Of a stretch of DNA of 40,222 bases, positions 14,736-23,834 are shown piece after piece. How positions within the stretch are numbered: position 1 is the first letter of the stretch; the number at the start of each line of letters is the position of its first letter. The stretch spans positions 1 to 40,222 of the forward strand of contig JBHIBC010000023.1 of assembly GCA_046758905.1 (NCBI GenBank), given 5' to 3'. Under the pieces are notes generated by a model. It ran no database searches, had not been told where the DNA came from, and worked only from the letters and a program-made list of their open reading frames with translations. Made by a program: the position numbers and the translations under genes. The stretch is from JBHIBC01 sp046758905. Its GTDB lineage: Bacteria > Acidobacteriota > Polarisedimenticolia > Gp22-AA2.

Positions 14736-17144
14736 ATGCGCGAGCGCAGGCGGAAGGTCTCCCCCCGCCGCGAGACCCCGGCGAAGCGGAGCCTCTGGGC
14801 CGAGGCCCTGGCCGTCGTCACCATGTCGCTGGCGGTCCTCCTGGTCCTCAGCCTGTCGTCGTACCGGAGGGAGGACCCGGTCCCCTGGCCGCTCGGGAGC
14901 TGGTCGGGGGAGCCGGTGGGCAACTTCGCCGGCGTTCTGGGCGCCCTTCTCGCGGAGCTGCTGCACCAGCTGCTCGGCCACGCCGCCTGGGCGGTGCCGC
15001 CCGTCCTCCTGCTCGTCGGCTGGCGGATCTTCTGGGGCCGCCGCGGCAGGCGCCTGCCCCATCTCGCGGGCTACGGCCTGCTGGTGGCATCGGCCGCCGC
15101 CTGCCTGCACCTGCTCCTCGAGGGCCGCGGGCCGGGCCGGATCCCGGGCACCGGAGGGTGGATCGGCGCCGCCTTCGGGAGCCAGCTCGCGCGGTTCCTC
15201 AACCGCTGGGGCGGCCTGGTCGTCGCGGCGTCGCTGCTCGCGGCCGGCCTTCTGCTGGTCACCCGGACCTCGTTCGTCGATGCGGTCCGGACCCTCTCCC
15301 GTCACGCCGCGGCGCTGGCGCGGCGCGGCTGGGCGGGCTTCGTGCGCCAGCGCGAGGCGCGCCGCAAGCGTCGGCTCCGGCTCGAGGTGGCGAGGCGGCA
15401 GCGCGAGCGCCGGGCCCGCGCCGCGGCGGTGACGGCCGGCCCGGAGGACGCGGCGCCGGTCGAGCCGCACGGCCACGTGCCGATCCCCGTCGCCACCGAC
15501 GACGGCTCGCCCCCATCGCCCGGCGCCGCGGCGGCTCGATCCACAGCCGCGACCGCGCGCCCGGGGGCCCGGGATCCGGCGGCGGCCGCGGCGGCGCGGC
15601 GGCGCGGCCCATCGGAGGGCCAGTCGCAGTTCGACTTCGTGGACGGCCTGCCGCGCTACACTCCGCCGCCGCTGTCCCTGCTGAACCCCCCGCAGCAGGA
15701 CTTCCAGGTGGACGAGAAGGCGCTGGTCGAGACCGCCCGGCTCATCACCGAGAAGTGCCGGGAGTTCGACGTCAACGGTCAGGTGATCGCCATCCAGCCC
15801 GGCCCCGTGGTCACGGTCTTCGAGTTCAAGCCCGACGCCGGCGTGAAGTACAGCCGGGTGGTGTCGCTCGCGGACGATCTGTGCCTGGCGATCCAGGCGG
15901 AGTCGATCCGGATCGACCGCATGGCCGGGAAGTCGACCGTCGGGATCGAGGCCCCCAACCGGAACAGGGAGACGATCTCGCTGCGCGAGCTGCTCTCCGG
16001 CCAGCGCTTCCAGAGGGCCTCGGCGCCGCTGACCCTGGCGCTCGGCAAGGAGATCAACGGCGAGCCGTACTACGCCGACCTCGCGCGGATGCCGCACCTG
16101 CTGATCGCGGGATCGACCGGGTCGGGCAAGAGCGTCTGCCTGAACGCCCTGATCACGTCCATCCTCTACGGCGCGAGCCCGGACGAGGTCCGCTTCATCA
16201 TGATCGACCCCAAGAGGCTCGAGCTGGGGCTGTACGAGGACGTCCCCCACCTGCTGACCCCGCTGGTGACCGACACCAAGAAGGCCGCCAACGCGCTCCG
16301 CTGGGCGACGCTGGAGATGGAGCGGCGCTACAAGCAGCTGGCCGAGGCGGGGGTCCGCAGCATCGAGCAGTACAACCGCACCGCGGCTCGCGCGACTCCC
16401 GGGCGGGCCGGGGCGGCGGAGTCGAGGGGCGCCGCCGTCCCCGGGGCGGCCGCCCGGCTCCCCTACGTGGTCATCCTGATCGACGAGCTGGCCGACCTGA
16501 TGATGACCACCGGGGCCGAGGTCGAGGAGTCGATCACCCGTCTGGCGCAGATGGCGCGCGCCGTCGGCATCCACCTGATCCTGTCCACCCAGAGGCCCTC
16601 GGTGGACATCATCACCGGGGTGATCAAGGCCAACTTCCCGTGCCGCATCGCCATGCGGGTCTCCACCAAGATCGACTCCCGGACGATCCTCGACTCGAAC
16701 GGGGCCGAGCAGCTCCTCGGGCACGGCGACATGCTGTTCATCCCGCCCGGGTCGGCCCGCCTGATCCGGCTGCACGGACCCCTGGTCACCGAGATGGAGG
16801 CCACCCGGATCGTCTCGTTCCTGAAGAGGCAGGCGAAGCCGCGCTACGACGAGTCGGTGACCCGCGAGGAGGCCCCGGCCGGCCCCGGCGGCGCCGGGCG
16901 GCGCGACGCCGGGGTCGATCCGGTCTACGACCAGGCGGTGCGCCTGGCGGTCCAGATGGGCCAGATCTCGGTGTCGCACGTGCAGCGGCGGCTCAAGCTC
17001 GGCTACGCGCGGGCGGCCCGCCTCGTCGATATGATGGAACAGAACGGCATCGTCGGGCCGGCGGACGGCAGCAAGCCGCGCGAGGTCCTGGTCGAGCCGG
17101 AGTTCCTGGAGCGCCTGAACCAGATCCGCGACGAGAGAGCCTGA
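14736..17144 (+). CDS. ftsK: FtsK/SpoIIIE family DNA translocase
   Basis: This 802-residue protein pumps DNA at the division septum and helps resolve chromosome dimers. The N-terminal 180 residues hold about four membrane helices, followed by a long Ala/Arg-rich linker (about 190-300). The motor domain has Walker A GSTGSGKS at residues 459-466 and Walker B YVVILIDELADLMM. The C-terminal winged-helix gamma domain, which reads oriented DNA sites, is visible in DQAVRLAVQMGQISVSHVQR followed by MMEQNGIVGPADG. I chose the ATG at 14736; a GTG at 14718 would add six residues. It starts 25 bases after RNase J and is followed three bases later by the glycosyltransferase gene. Confidence 0.93.
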   Translation: MRERRRKVSPRRETPAKRSLWAEALAVVTMSLAVLLVLSLSSYRREDPVPWPLGSWSGEPVGNFAGVLGALLAELLHQLLGHAAWAVPPVLLLVGWRIFWGRRGRRLPHLAGYGLLVASAAACLHLLLEGRGPGRIPGTGGWIGAAFGSQLARFLNRWGGLVVAASLLAAGLLLVTRTSFVDAVRTLSRHAAALARRGWAGFVRQREARRKRRLRLEVARRQRERRARAAAVTAGPEDAAPVEPHGHVPIPVATDDGSPPSPGAAAARSTAATARPGARDPAAAAAARRRGPSEGQSQFDFVDGLPRYTPPPLSLLNPPQQDFQVDEKALVETARLITEKCREFDVNGQVIAIQPGPVVTVFEFKPDAGVKYSRVVSLADDLCLAIQAESIRIDRMAGKSTVGIEAPNRNRETISLRELLSGQRFQRASAPLTLALGKEINGEPYYADLARMPHLLIAGSTGSGKSVCLNALITSILYGASPDEVRFIMIDPKRLELGLYEDVPHLLTPLVTDTKKAANALRWATLEMERRYKQLAEAGVRSIEQYNRTAARATPGRAGAAESRGAAVPGAAARLPYVVILIDELADLMMTTGAEVEESITRLAQMARAVGIHLILSTQRPSVDIITGVIKANFPCRIAMRVSTKIDSRTILDSNGAEQLLGHGDMLFIPPGSARLIRLHGPLVTEMEATRIVSFLKRQAKPRYDESVTREEAPAGPGGAGRRDAGVDPVYDQAVRLAVQMGQISVSHVQRRLKLGYARAARLVDMMEQNGIVGPADGSKPREVLVEPEFLERLNQIRDERA

Positions 17145-17146
17145 CG

Positions 17147-19516
17147 GTGCGGATGCGCGCCGGAATCCGCGACCTGCCGCACTGGGTCTGGGTGGCCGCG
17201 GTGGCCGCCGTCGCCCTGAGCCTGCGGGTGGCGTACGCGTGGCAGGTGCGGATCCTGCCGGTGGTGATCCCGGAGGATCTCGACCCCGGCTTCTATTACA
17301 GTTGGGCCAGGGAGATCGCCGCCGGCGACTGGATCGGGCGCGATCCGTTCGTCCAGAGCCCGCTGTACGCCTACCTTCTGGGCCTGCTGATCAAGGTGTT
17401 CGGGGACGGCCTCGCGGGGATCCTGCTGGCGCAGGCCCTGGTCGGGTGCGGGACCGTCCTTCTGGTCTACGCCGCCGGACGGCGCTTCTTCGACCCGGGC
17501 CGCGCCCTGATCGCGGCGCTGCTGGTCGCCCTGTACGCCCCGCTGATCTTCTACGAGGGGATGGTGATGAAGACCTTCCTCTCCCCCTTCCTGACCATGC
17601 TCCTGGCCATCCTGATCGACCGGGCCCGCGAGGCCTCGGAGCGCGGCCCGGCGGGACGCGCGCTGCTCGCCTTCGGCATGGCGGGCGCCACCTTCGGTCT
17701 GCTGACCCTCGACCGCGACAACTTCATCCTCCTGGCGCCGGCGCTCGCCGCCCTGGCGCTCGCCCTGGGAGGGGGCCTGAGCGCCAGGGGCCTGAGGTCG
17801 GCGGGGGCGTTCACGCTGGGGGCGGCGCTGCTGATCGCGCCGGTCACGTTGCGCAACTGGGCCGTGTCGGGGGAGTTCGTGCTCCTGACCACGGGCGGCG
17901 GCGAGGTCTTCTTCATCGGCAACAACGCCGACGCCAACGGGCTGTACGTGCCGCCGGCGTTCGTCAGGCCCGACCCCCTGTACGAGCACGGGGACTTCGT
18001 CGAGCGGGCCTCCGAGATCGCCGGCCGGCCGCTGACGGCGATGGAGTCCTCCTGGTTCTGGTTCCGCCAGGGCCTCGACTTCATCCTCGAGGAGCCGTTG
18101 CGGTGGATCGGCCTCCTGTGGCTGAAGACGGTCCACTTCTGGAACTACTTCGAGCTTCCGGACAACCTCGACTATCTGGTGCTGAGACACTTCTCGCCCC
18201 TGCTGGAGTCGCTCAACGCGACCTTCCCTCCCGCCTGGCTGCCGAGCCTGAAGGCGCCCGTCGGAGGGCGCTGGATCGCCTCCCGGCTGCACCTGTTCTC
18301 GACCTTCGGGACCCTGGCGCCCTTGGGGCTCGTGGGGCTCTACCTGACGCGGCGGAGCCGGCGCCGTCTCCTGACCCTTCACGTCCTGCTGTTCGGCTAC
18401 ATGGCGACGGTCCTGGTCTTCTTCAACTTCTCCCGGTTCCGCGTGCCGGTGGTGCCGATCCTGGCGCTGTTCGCCGCCACCAGCCTGCTCTCGATCGGGC
18501 GCTTCCTGGCGCGGTGTTTCCGGCTGGGCGTCGCGGTGGCGTCCCGCTCGGGCGACATCGTGGATCGGGCGCGCGCCCTGCGGCCGGATCGCCGTCAGTG
18601 GGTCGCCATCGGGCTGTTCGCCGTCCTCGCCATCTGGGTCAACCTGGAGAGGCCGCGGGGGCTGGTGCCGCAGATCGAGCGGGCGCTGGTCATCGGCAAC
18701 GCGTACTACGGCCTCGGCGAGCCGGAGAAGGCGCGGCGCAACTACATGCTCGGGATCTACCTGCTGGGGGAGGGGCCGGGGGGGGTGGCCGGCGACGAGC
18801 TGCTGCGCCGCCGGTTCGGCCCCGAGGCCTCGCGCGAGGCGTTCCGGCGCGAGCTCGAGATCGAGCGGACGGCGCGCGGGCCGCAGTTCAGGGGCATGCA
18901 CGTCGGCATCCATCACGGGCTCGGCATCGCGCTGGTGCAGGAGGCCGAGGACCGCCTGGGGCGCGGGGAGCGCTCCCAGGCCATGCCGCTGCTCGACGCG
19001 GCCATCCTGCAGTTCGAGGAGGTCCTGCGGCTCGCGCCCTCGTACCTCCTGTCGCTCAGGAAGATGGCCCGCGCGCACGCCCTCAAGGGGGACAACGCCA
19101 GCGCCGTGGAGTGGCTGCGGAAGGCGGTCGACCTGTGGCCCGAGGACCTGCTGGCGCGGATCGAGCTGGCCGAGGCGCTGTTCAACGGTGGCGACGGCCG
19201 CGCCGCGCTCAGGCAGCTGGACGCGGCCCTGGCGCAGGACAGCTCGCGCACGCCCCGGGAGATGGCGCAGCTCTACTACAACCGCGGCGTCGTCCTCTAC
19301 CGGGGGCTGAGCGAGCCCGGCCGCGCCCTGTACGCCTTCGAGAGGGCGCTGGCCCTCGATCCGGATCTGCCCCAGGGGCCGCAGGTCCGCTCGGCGACGC
19401 TCGAGATGAGGGCCCGCGGCTACCAGCCCCTGACCGACGCGCAGGCCGGGGCCGGGCCCGCCGGGACCCGGCCCGGCCCGCAACGCGGGGGCCCTCGTCC
19501 GGGCGACCGGAGGTAG
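17147..19516 (+). CDS. membrane glycosyltransferase (PMT/ArnT-like) fused to a TPR domain
   Basis: This protein of about 789 residues has an N-terminal half with roughly ten membrane helices and a PMT-type first loop (EDLDPGFYYSWAREIA, then QSPLYAYLLG). In this superfamily an acidic residue in that loop binds a metal or acceptor, and the enzyme moves a sugar from a polyprenyl-phosphate donor on the periplasmic side. The C-terminal 250 residues carry TPR units, for example KMARAHALKGDNASAVEWL and YNRGVVLYRGLSEPGRAL. The substrate cannot be read from the sequence. The GTG at 17147 is favoured by a GAGAGA eight bases upstream; the ATG at 17153 is the alternative. It lies two bases after ftsK. 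Confidence 0.82.
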   Translation: MRMRAGIRDLPHWVWVAAVAAVALSLRVAYAWQVRILPVVIPEDLDPGFYYSWAREIAAGDWIGRDPFVQSPLYAYLLGLLIKVFGDGLAGILLAQALVGCGTVLLVYAAGRRFFDPGRALIAALLVALYAPLIFYEGMVMKTFLSPFLTMLLAILIDRAREASERGPAGRALLAFGMAGATFGLLTLDRDNFILLAPALAALALALGGGLSARGLRSAGAFTLGAALLIAPVTLRNWAVSGEFVLLTTGGGEVFFIGNNADANGLYVPPAFVRPDPLYEHGDFVERASEIAGRPLTAMESSWFWFRQGLDFILEEPLRWIGLLWLKTVHFWNYFELPDNLDYLVLRHFSPLLESLNATFPPAWLPSLKAPVGGRWIASRLHLFSTFGTLAPLGLVGLYLTRRSRRRLLTLHVLLFGYMATVLVFFNFSRFRVPVVPILALFAATSLLSIGRFLARCFRLGVAVASRSGDIVDRARALRPDRRQWVAIGLFAVLAIWVNLERPRGLVPQIERALVIGNAYYGLGEPEKARRNYMLGIYLLGEGPGGVAGDELLRRRFGPEASREAFRRELEIERTARGPQFRGMHVGIHHGLGIALVQEAEDRLGRGERSQAMPLLDAAILQFEEVLRLAPSYLLSLRKMARAHALKGDNASAVEWLRKAVDLWPEDLLARIELAEALFNGGDGRAALRQLDAALAQDSSRTPREMAQLYYNRGVVLYRGLSEPGRALYAFERALALDPDLPQGPQVRSATLEMRARGYQPLTDAQAGAGPAGTRPGPQRGGPRPGDRR

Positions 19517-19575
19517 CCGGCCGGCGCGGGCGGCGATACCGGGCCGGCGACGGCGGGGCGGACGGCGTATTCGGA

Positions 19576-20283
19576 TCAGGCCGCGCCGGAGGCCCGCCCC
19601 AACCGCCGCAGCGCCTGGCGTGCGGCGCGCTGCGCGGCCTCCTTCTTGTTCCGGCCCCGGCCGCGGCCCAGGACCTCGCCGCCGACCGAAAGCGCCACGT
19701 GGAAGGTCGGCCGGTGCGGCGGTCCCTCGGTCGCCTCGACGCTGTAACGCGGGGCCGCCCGCCCGCTCGCCTGCAGCGCCTCCTGCAGGGCCGTCTTGTG
19801 GTCCTTGCCCTCGACCGTCAGCCGGTCGAGGCTCGCGAGCTGCTCGCCGAACAGCGAGGCGACGAAGGCGCGGGCCGGAGCATCGCCCCCGTCCAGGTGC
19901 ACCGCAGCGATCACCGCCTCCAGAGCGTTGCCCAGGATCGAGGATCTCCTCCGGCCCTCGCCCCGGGCCAGCGTCCTGCCGAGGCGCAGCTGCGATCCGA
20001 TCCCGAGCCTGCGGGCCGCCGCGGCGAGGTTGGACCGGCTCACGAGATAGGCCTTGAGCTTGGAGAGGCCGCCCTCGTCCATGCCGGGGAAGCGGTCCAG
20101 GAGGAGCTCGGCCACCAGGAACCCGAGGGCCGCGTCCCCCAGGAACTCCAGGGCCTCGTTGTCGGCCCCGGCCTTCTTCTCGTTCGCGTACGACGAGTGG
20201 GTGAGGGCCCGCTGCAGGAGGCTCCGGTCGCGGAAGCGGTAGCCGAGCCGCGCCTCGAGGGCGGCGAGGCCGCGTCCTCTCAT
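19576..20283 (-). CDS. rnc: ribonuclease III
   Basis: This 235-residue enzyme cleaves double-stranded RNA in rRNA and mRNA processing. The signature DNEALEFLGDAALGF holds Glu43, Glu46 and Asp50, and a second acidic cluster has Glu122 in GNALEAVIAAVHLDGG. The position of the usual Asp three residues before that Glu is Asn119, a substitution I believe also occurs in other bacterial RNase III proteins. A double-stranded RNA binding domain follows (DHKTALQEALQ to GRGRNKKEAAQRAARQAL). The ATG overlaps the stop of the membrane-TPR gene upstream (ATGA, 20280-20283), so the two are translationally coupled. Confidence 0.95.
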   Translation of the reverse strand: MRGRGLAALEARLGYRFRDRSLLQRALTHSSYANEKKAGADNEALEFLGDAALGFLVAELLLDRFPGMDEGGLSKLKAYLVSRSNLAAAARRLGIGSQLRLGRTLARGEGRRRSSILGNALEAVIAAVHLDGGDAPARAFVASLFGEQLASLDRLTVEGKDHKTALQEALQASGRAAPRYSVEATEGPPHRPTFHVALSVGGEVLGRGRGRNKKEAAQRAARQALRRLGRASGAA

Positions 20284-23200
20284 GGGAGGTCGGAGATCGA
20301 CTCGCCGAGCGCCTCCTCGGCGCGATCCTCCGGCGCGGGCGCCGCGCCCGCCCCGGTCCCCCCGCCGCGCCGCGCCGCGGAGGCCAGGATCCTGCGCCGC
20401 AGCTCCTCCGCCTTCTGGCGCTGGCGGTGCGCCTGGAACCGCCTCCCCAGCCCGTCGTACGCCTCCGCCAGCTTGAGGTGGGCGTCGACCTCCAGCCGGG
20501 TGAGGCCGCTCTGCCGGTAGGCCCAGTCGAGATAGGCCTCGAGCGACTTGGCGGCCTCGTCGTAGCGGCGCACCCTGAGGGTCGAGACCCCGACGAGGTA
20601 GTCCACCAGCGGGTACTGCTCCGAGGCGCCCGCCAGCTCGCGCGCCTTCCGCAGCTCGCGGATCGCCTCCTCGTGCCGATCGAGGAAGTACAGGCTGCGG
20701 CCGTAATGATAGCGGACCACCGCGGTGTCGGGGTGCGCGCGGGAGGCGCGCTCCAGGTAGGGGACGGCCTTCCAGTAGTCGTGCCCGTCCAGGTAGAAGG
20801 TCCCGAGGCTGAACAGGGCGTCGAGGTTGTCCGGCTCCAGGTCGAGCACGGCGCGCCACTGCTCGATCGCGCCGTTGACGTCGCGGCGCTGGATGAGGCT
20901 CTCCCCCATCACCCAGCGCGACATGGCGGTCTCCCCCATCTCCGCGAGTTCGCGCGCCAGGCCCCGCGCCCGCTCCGCGTCGCCCGCGATCCCCAGGTAC
21001 GATTTCGCCAGCCCGTACAGGAACCGGGCCCGCTCCCGAGGCAGCGCGCCGTAGTTCTTGAGCACCGGGACCAGGCCGGCCCAGGCCGAGTCGATCGCCC
21101 GGATCAGGGGCCCCCCGTCGTGAACCCGGAGCTGCCGCGCCGAGGCGACCTCGACGGGCGCGGGATCGTCGCGGTTCGACGGCCCGTCCCCCACCAGCGC
21201 GCGCAGCGAGCCGCCGTCGAGACGGTAGGTCAGCAGCAGCTCGTTCGCCCCGAGCACCGTCACCCGGGCGAGATCCACCGCCACCTCGGCGCTCGAGCCG
21301 ATCACGTTGCGGAACCAGCCGACGTCCAGCGCCAGCGGCTCGGAGGAGCCGACCAGGAGGAGATCGTCCGCCGCGATCTGGAACAGCAGCACCGACTCGA
21401 ACGCGTCGGCGAAGGTCCTGAGCACCGCCTCCAGGGCGGGCCGGGTCGTCGACGAGACCTGCACCCGCTGGGCGAGCAGGCCGTCCGGGCGCAGCCGCGA
21501 GCGGATCAGATCGTAGCCCTCGGCGGTCAGCAGACAGGCGCGGGACGGCCGCCACGGCTGCATGGAGGCGAGGACGATGACGTCGTACAGCGTCTGGTCG
21601 ACCGCGAGCCGCGCCCGGGCGCTGTCGACGACCCGCCGGACCCTGGGATCGGCCAGCGGGCTGTGATTGTACGAGGCGAACGGGGGCGACTCTCCCGGAC
21701 CGCCGGTGGCCGCCTCGAACAGGGCCCGCTCCTCCTCGATGATCGTCAGCGACTTGACCGGGTGCCGCAGGACCGAGCCGGCCGCCACCCCGTTCAGGAA
21801 ATCGATCAGCAGGACCCGCTCGGTCGGGCCGTGCATCAGGATCGGGAGGTGCGCCAGCAGCACCTGCGCCCGGATGTCGCTCCCGGTGGAGGCCGTGACG
21901 TTGCCGTCCACGCTCAGCGCCAGCGCCTCGGTCGGCGGCAGGCCGGGGGACGCCTCGTACGCCAGCTCGATCATCACGGTGCTGTTGCGCCCCTCCCGGT
22001 AGAACGGTACCTCGGCCCCGCGGCGCGCCGCCCGGAGGCGATCCACCGACCCGAACCGGGCCAGCGACGCCGCCCCGTAGCGGTAGAAGCCGGAGCCGAC
22101 CAGGCGCGGGTCCCAGCTCGCGGCGCGCAGGCCCAAGAGGACCATGAGGAGCAGCAGCGACAGGGAGAAGGTGGTGCGGTAGGTGGGCCTGCGGAAGGTG
22201 ACGCCGCCGAGGAACAGGATGGCCGCCAAGAGCCCCACCGCGGCCGCCAGCGACAGCGAGCGGCGCAGGCCGAACGCCGGGACCACCAGAAGCGCGACGA
22301 CGGCCTCGGCGAGGACCGCGCCGAGGGCCATCAGGCTCGCCGCGCCGACGACCGGGCGCTGCCGGGCCCCGGCGGCCATCGGGAGGACCGGCAGGGCCGC
22401 GCCGAGCAGGAGGCTCGACGGCAGCAGCAGCGCCGCGGCCGTGAGCAGCGCCGGCACCTGCGTCAGCCCCGGCCTGTCGAGCAGGGGCGTGAGCCTCAGG
22501 TAGAGCAGCCCCGCCCCGGGGACGAAGTAGCCCGAGGCGTAGGCGACGAGGGAGGAGGCCGCCACCATGGACATCAGGCACAGGCACGGGGATCCGATCC
22601 GATCGACGAGGCCGGCCGCCAGCAGCGAGCCGATCCCCAGGCCCAGGAGGAAGACCGCGCCCACCACCGCGCGGGCGGCCAGCGTGTCGCCCAGGGCGAA
22701 GGTGAGGCTGCGGCTCCAGGCGACCAGGTAGGCCCAGGTGGTGAACCCGAGCAGGAGCGTCCCGGCGGCCATCTTGCCCCCCAGGGTGATCCAGCCGGGC
22801 GGGGGGCCGACCTCCGCCGCCGGACGCTCGTCGCGGATCTGCACCCCGGACAGGGCCACGCCGACGCACCCCTCCCCCTCCATGCCGCACTGCCGCACGA
22901 TCGAGGTGCCGGCCGCCGCCAGGCCCGCCATCGCCGCGCCCAGGAGGAAGGTGCCCCGCAGCCCGAGGGTCGGGAAGATCAGCGTTCCGCCGACGCCGAG
23001 CCCCAGCGCCAGGCCGAGCAGCGTGAGCCCCGAGGAGAAGCCGACGCCGATCCCCGAGCCCCGGTGCCGGGGGACGACGAGGCGGGCCATCAGCGGCGGC
23101 ATGGCTGCGAAGCAGAGGGAAGGGAGGACCAGCAGGGCCAGGGCGAGCTGGAGCCGGAGCCCCCAGGTGCCGGCCGCGCTGCCGCCGAGCAGCGGCCACA

Positions 23201-23564
23201 GGGCCAGATAGCCGCTCCTCGCGGCGTGGAACAGCGGCACCGACAGGAACGCCGCCAGGCCGAGCCCGGCCTGGACCACGGCCAGGAGCGCGCAGGGCCG
23301 GGCGGTGCGCTCCGCCACCAGCCCGCCCCAGAACGCCCCCACCGCCGCCCCGGCGCCGACCGCGGCCACGGCCGCGAGCGTCGCCTCCGCCGTCCAGCCG
23401 ACGCTCAGCCGCAGCAGCCTGAGGCCGGAGATCAGCAGCAGCCCGCCGCCGGCCGCCGCGAGCAGGTAGAAGCCGAAGGCCATCGTCGGGACGACGACGG
23501 TGCCGCGCGCCGGCTCTCCCGCCGCGAAGGCCGCGGCCCGCCCGGACGACGTCGGATCGGTCAT
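20280..23564 (-). CDS. spermidine-synthase-like multi-helix membrane protein with C-terminal TPRs
   Basis: This 1094-residue protein has three parts: a membrane domain with about a dozen helices (roughly residues 25-515), a Rossmann-type region resembling spermidine synthases (about 530-800), and TPRs (about 850-1060, for example NLDALFSLGTFYLDGHDYWK). Fusions of a major-facilitator-like membrane part with a spermidine synthase domain are common in GC-rich phyla. Here the glycine-rich cofactor loop is replaced by VLLIDFLNGVAAG (from about residue 584), and the following EEERALFEAA keeps only the acidic cluster. Binding of decarboxylated S-adenosylmethionine is therefore doubtful and the function is unknown. 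A TAGAAT box ends nine bases before the ATG. Confidence 0.8.
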   Translation of the reverse strand: MTDPTSSGRAAAFAAGEPARGTVVVPTMAFGFYLLAAAGGGLLLISGLRLLRLSVGWTAEATLAAVAAVGAGAAVGAFWGGLVAERTARPCALLAVVQAGLGLAAFLSVPLFHAARSGYLALWPLLGGSAAGTWGLRLQLALALLVLPSLCFAAMPPLMARLVVPRHRGSGIGVGFSSGLTLLGLALGLGVGGTLIFPTLGLRGTFLLGAAMAGLAAAGTSIVRQCGMEGEGCVGVALSGVQIRDERPAAEVGPPPGWITLGGKMAAGTLLLGFTTWAYLVAWSRSLTFALGDTLAARAVVGAVFLLGLGIGSLLAAGLVDRIGSPCLCLMSMVAASSLVAYASGYFVPGAGLLYLRLTPLLDRPGLTQVPALLTAAALLLPSSLLLGAALPVLPMAAGARQRPVVGAASLMALGAVLAEAVVALLVVPAFGLRRSLSLAAAVGLLAAILFLGGVTFRRPTYRTTFSLSLLLLMVLLGLRAASWDPRLVGSGFYRYGAASLARFGSVDRLRAARRGAEVPFYREGRNSTVMIELAYEASPGLPPTEALALSVDGNVTASTGSDIRAQVLLAHLPILMHGPTERVLLIDFLNGVAAGSVLRHPVKSLTIIEEERALFEAATGGPGESPPFASYNHSPLADPRVRRVVDSARARLAVDQTLYDVIVLASMQPWRPSRACLLTAEGYDLIRSRLRPDGLLAQRVQVSSTTRPALEAVLRTFADAFESVLLFQIAADDLLLVGSSEPLALDVGWFRNVIGSSAEVAVDLARVTVLGANELLLTYRLDGGSLRALVGDGPSNRDDPAPVEVASARQLRVHDGGPLIRAIDSAWAGLVPVLKNYGALPRERARFLYGLAKSYLGIAGDAERARGLARELAEMGETAMSRWVMGESLIQRRDVNGAIEQWRAVLDLEPDNLDALFSLGTFYLDGHDYWKAVPYLERASRAHPDTAVVRYHYGRSLYFLDRHEEAIRELRKARELAGASEQYPLVDYLVGVSTLRVRRYDEAAKSLEAYLDWAYRQSGLTRLEVDAHLKLAEAYDGLGRRFQAHRQRQKAEELRRRILASAARRGGGTGAGAAPAPEDRAEEALGESISDLP

Positions 23565-23573
23565 AGACGGCGG

Positions 23574-23579
23574 ATTCTA
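23574..23579 (-). promoter_or_regulatory. TAGAAT -10 box upstream of the membrane-TPR gene
   Basis: The minus strand reads TGCTAGAAT, an extended -10-like element, nine bases before the ATG at 23564. No clear -35 box is present. The message would have almost no leader. Confidence 0.4.
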
Positions 23580-23625
23580 GCACCTCGGAGCGGCGGAGGA
23601 GGAGGCGGGCCCGGGCCGCGGGGAC

Positions 23626-23665
23626 GAAAGAAAGGGCCACCGGGTCCTGGAAGACCCGGTGGCCC
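23626..23665 (-). terminator. rho-independent terminator after the 39-residue peptide gene
   Basis: A perfect 13-base-pair GC-rich stem (arms 23634-23646 and 23653-23665, six-base loop) is followed on the minus strand by TTTCTTTC at 23626-23633. There is no T-run on the plus-strand side, so it works for leftward transcription. It closes the transcript that ends with the small peptide gene. Confidence 0.85.
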
Positions 23666-23695
23666 TGGATTGCTGGGGTCCTGCCGGTCGGTCGC

Positions 23696-23815
23696 CTAGC
23701 TGCTCAGGGGGCCGCCGGACTGGACGCAGGTGTCGTCGGCCTTGGCGCAGCTCACCGCTCGAGCCTCGATCTTCTCCGTGTGGATGATCGCCGGCTTTTC
23801 GTAGGTCTTCTTCAT
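23696..23815 (-). CDS. 39-residue RiPP-precursor-like peptide
   Basis: A small gene encodes 39 residues. It begins MKKTYEKPAI, which contains the YxxP pattern found in leader peptides bound by PqqD-like recognition domains. It continues with a charged stretch (EKIEAR), then cysteines at 23 and 30 separated by an acidic segment, and ends in Gly-Gly-Pro-Leu-Ser-Ser. The ATG has a strong ribosome-binding site (GGAGGGAGAGG) and lies 19 bases after the stop of the 432-residue secreted protein. A perfect terminator follows 30 bases downstream. It has no signal peptide. Start, stop, spacing and terminator are direct observations; the RiPP reading is inference, supported by the PqqD/radical SAM/kinase genes at 36399-38737. 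A plain small regulatory protein remains possible. Confidence 0.75.
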   Translation of the reverse strand: MKKTYEKPAIIHTEKIEARAVSCAKADDTCVQSGGPLSS

Positions 23816-23834
23816 TTGGAGCCTCTCCCTCCGC

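Noticed and set aside
15158..17146. Long plus-strand frame upstream of the glycosyltransferase start
   Set aside because: It overlaps ftsK in another frame and is Arg/Gly/Pro-rich with no domain pattern, as expected for a shadow frame in GC-rich DNA.
19517..19575. Inverted repeat (GCCGGCC/GGCCGGC) between the glycosyltransferase and RNase III genes
   Set aside because: Long loop, no T-run; not distinguishable from background.
20427..23699. 1090-codon plus-strand frame opposite the membrane-TPR gene
   Set aside because: Gln/Arg/Gly-rich shadow of a gene with clear membrane helices and TPRs.
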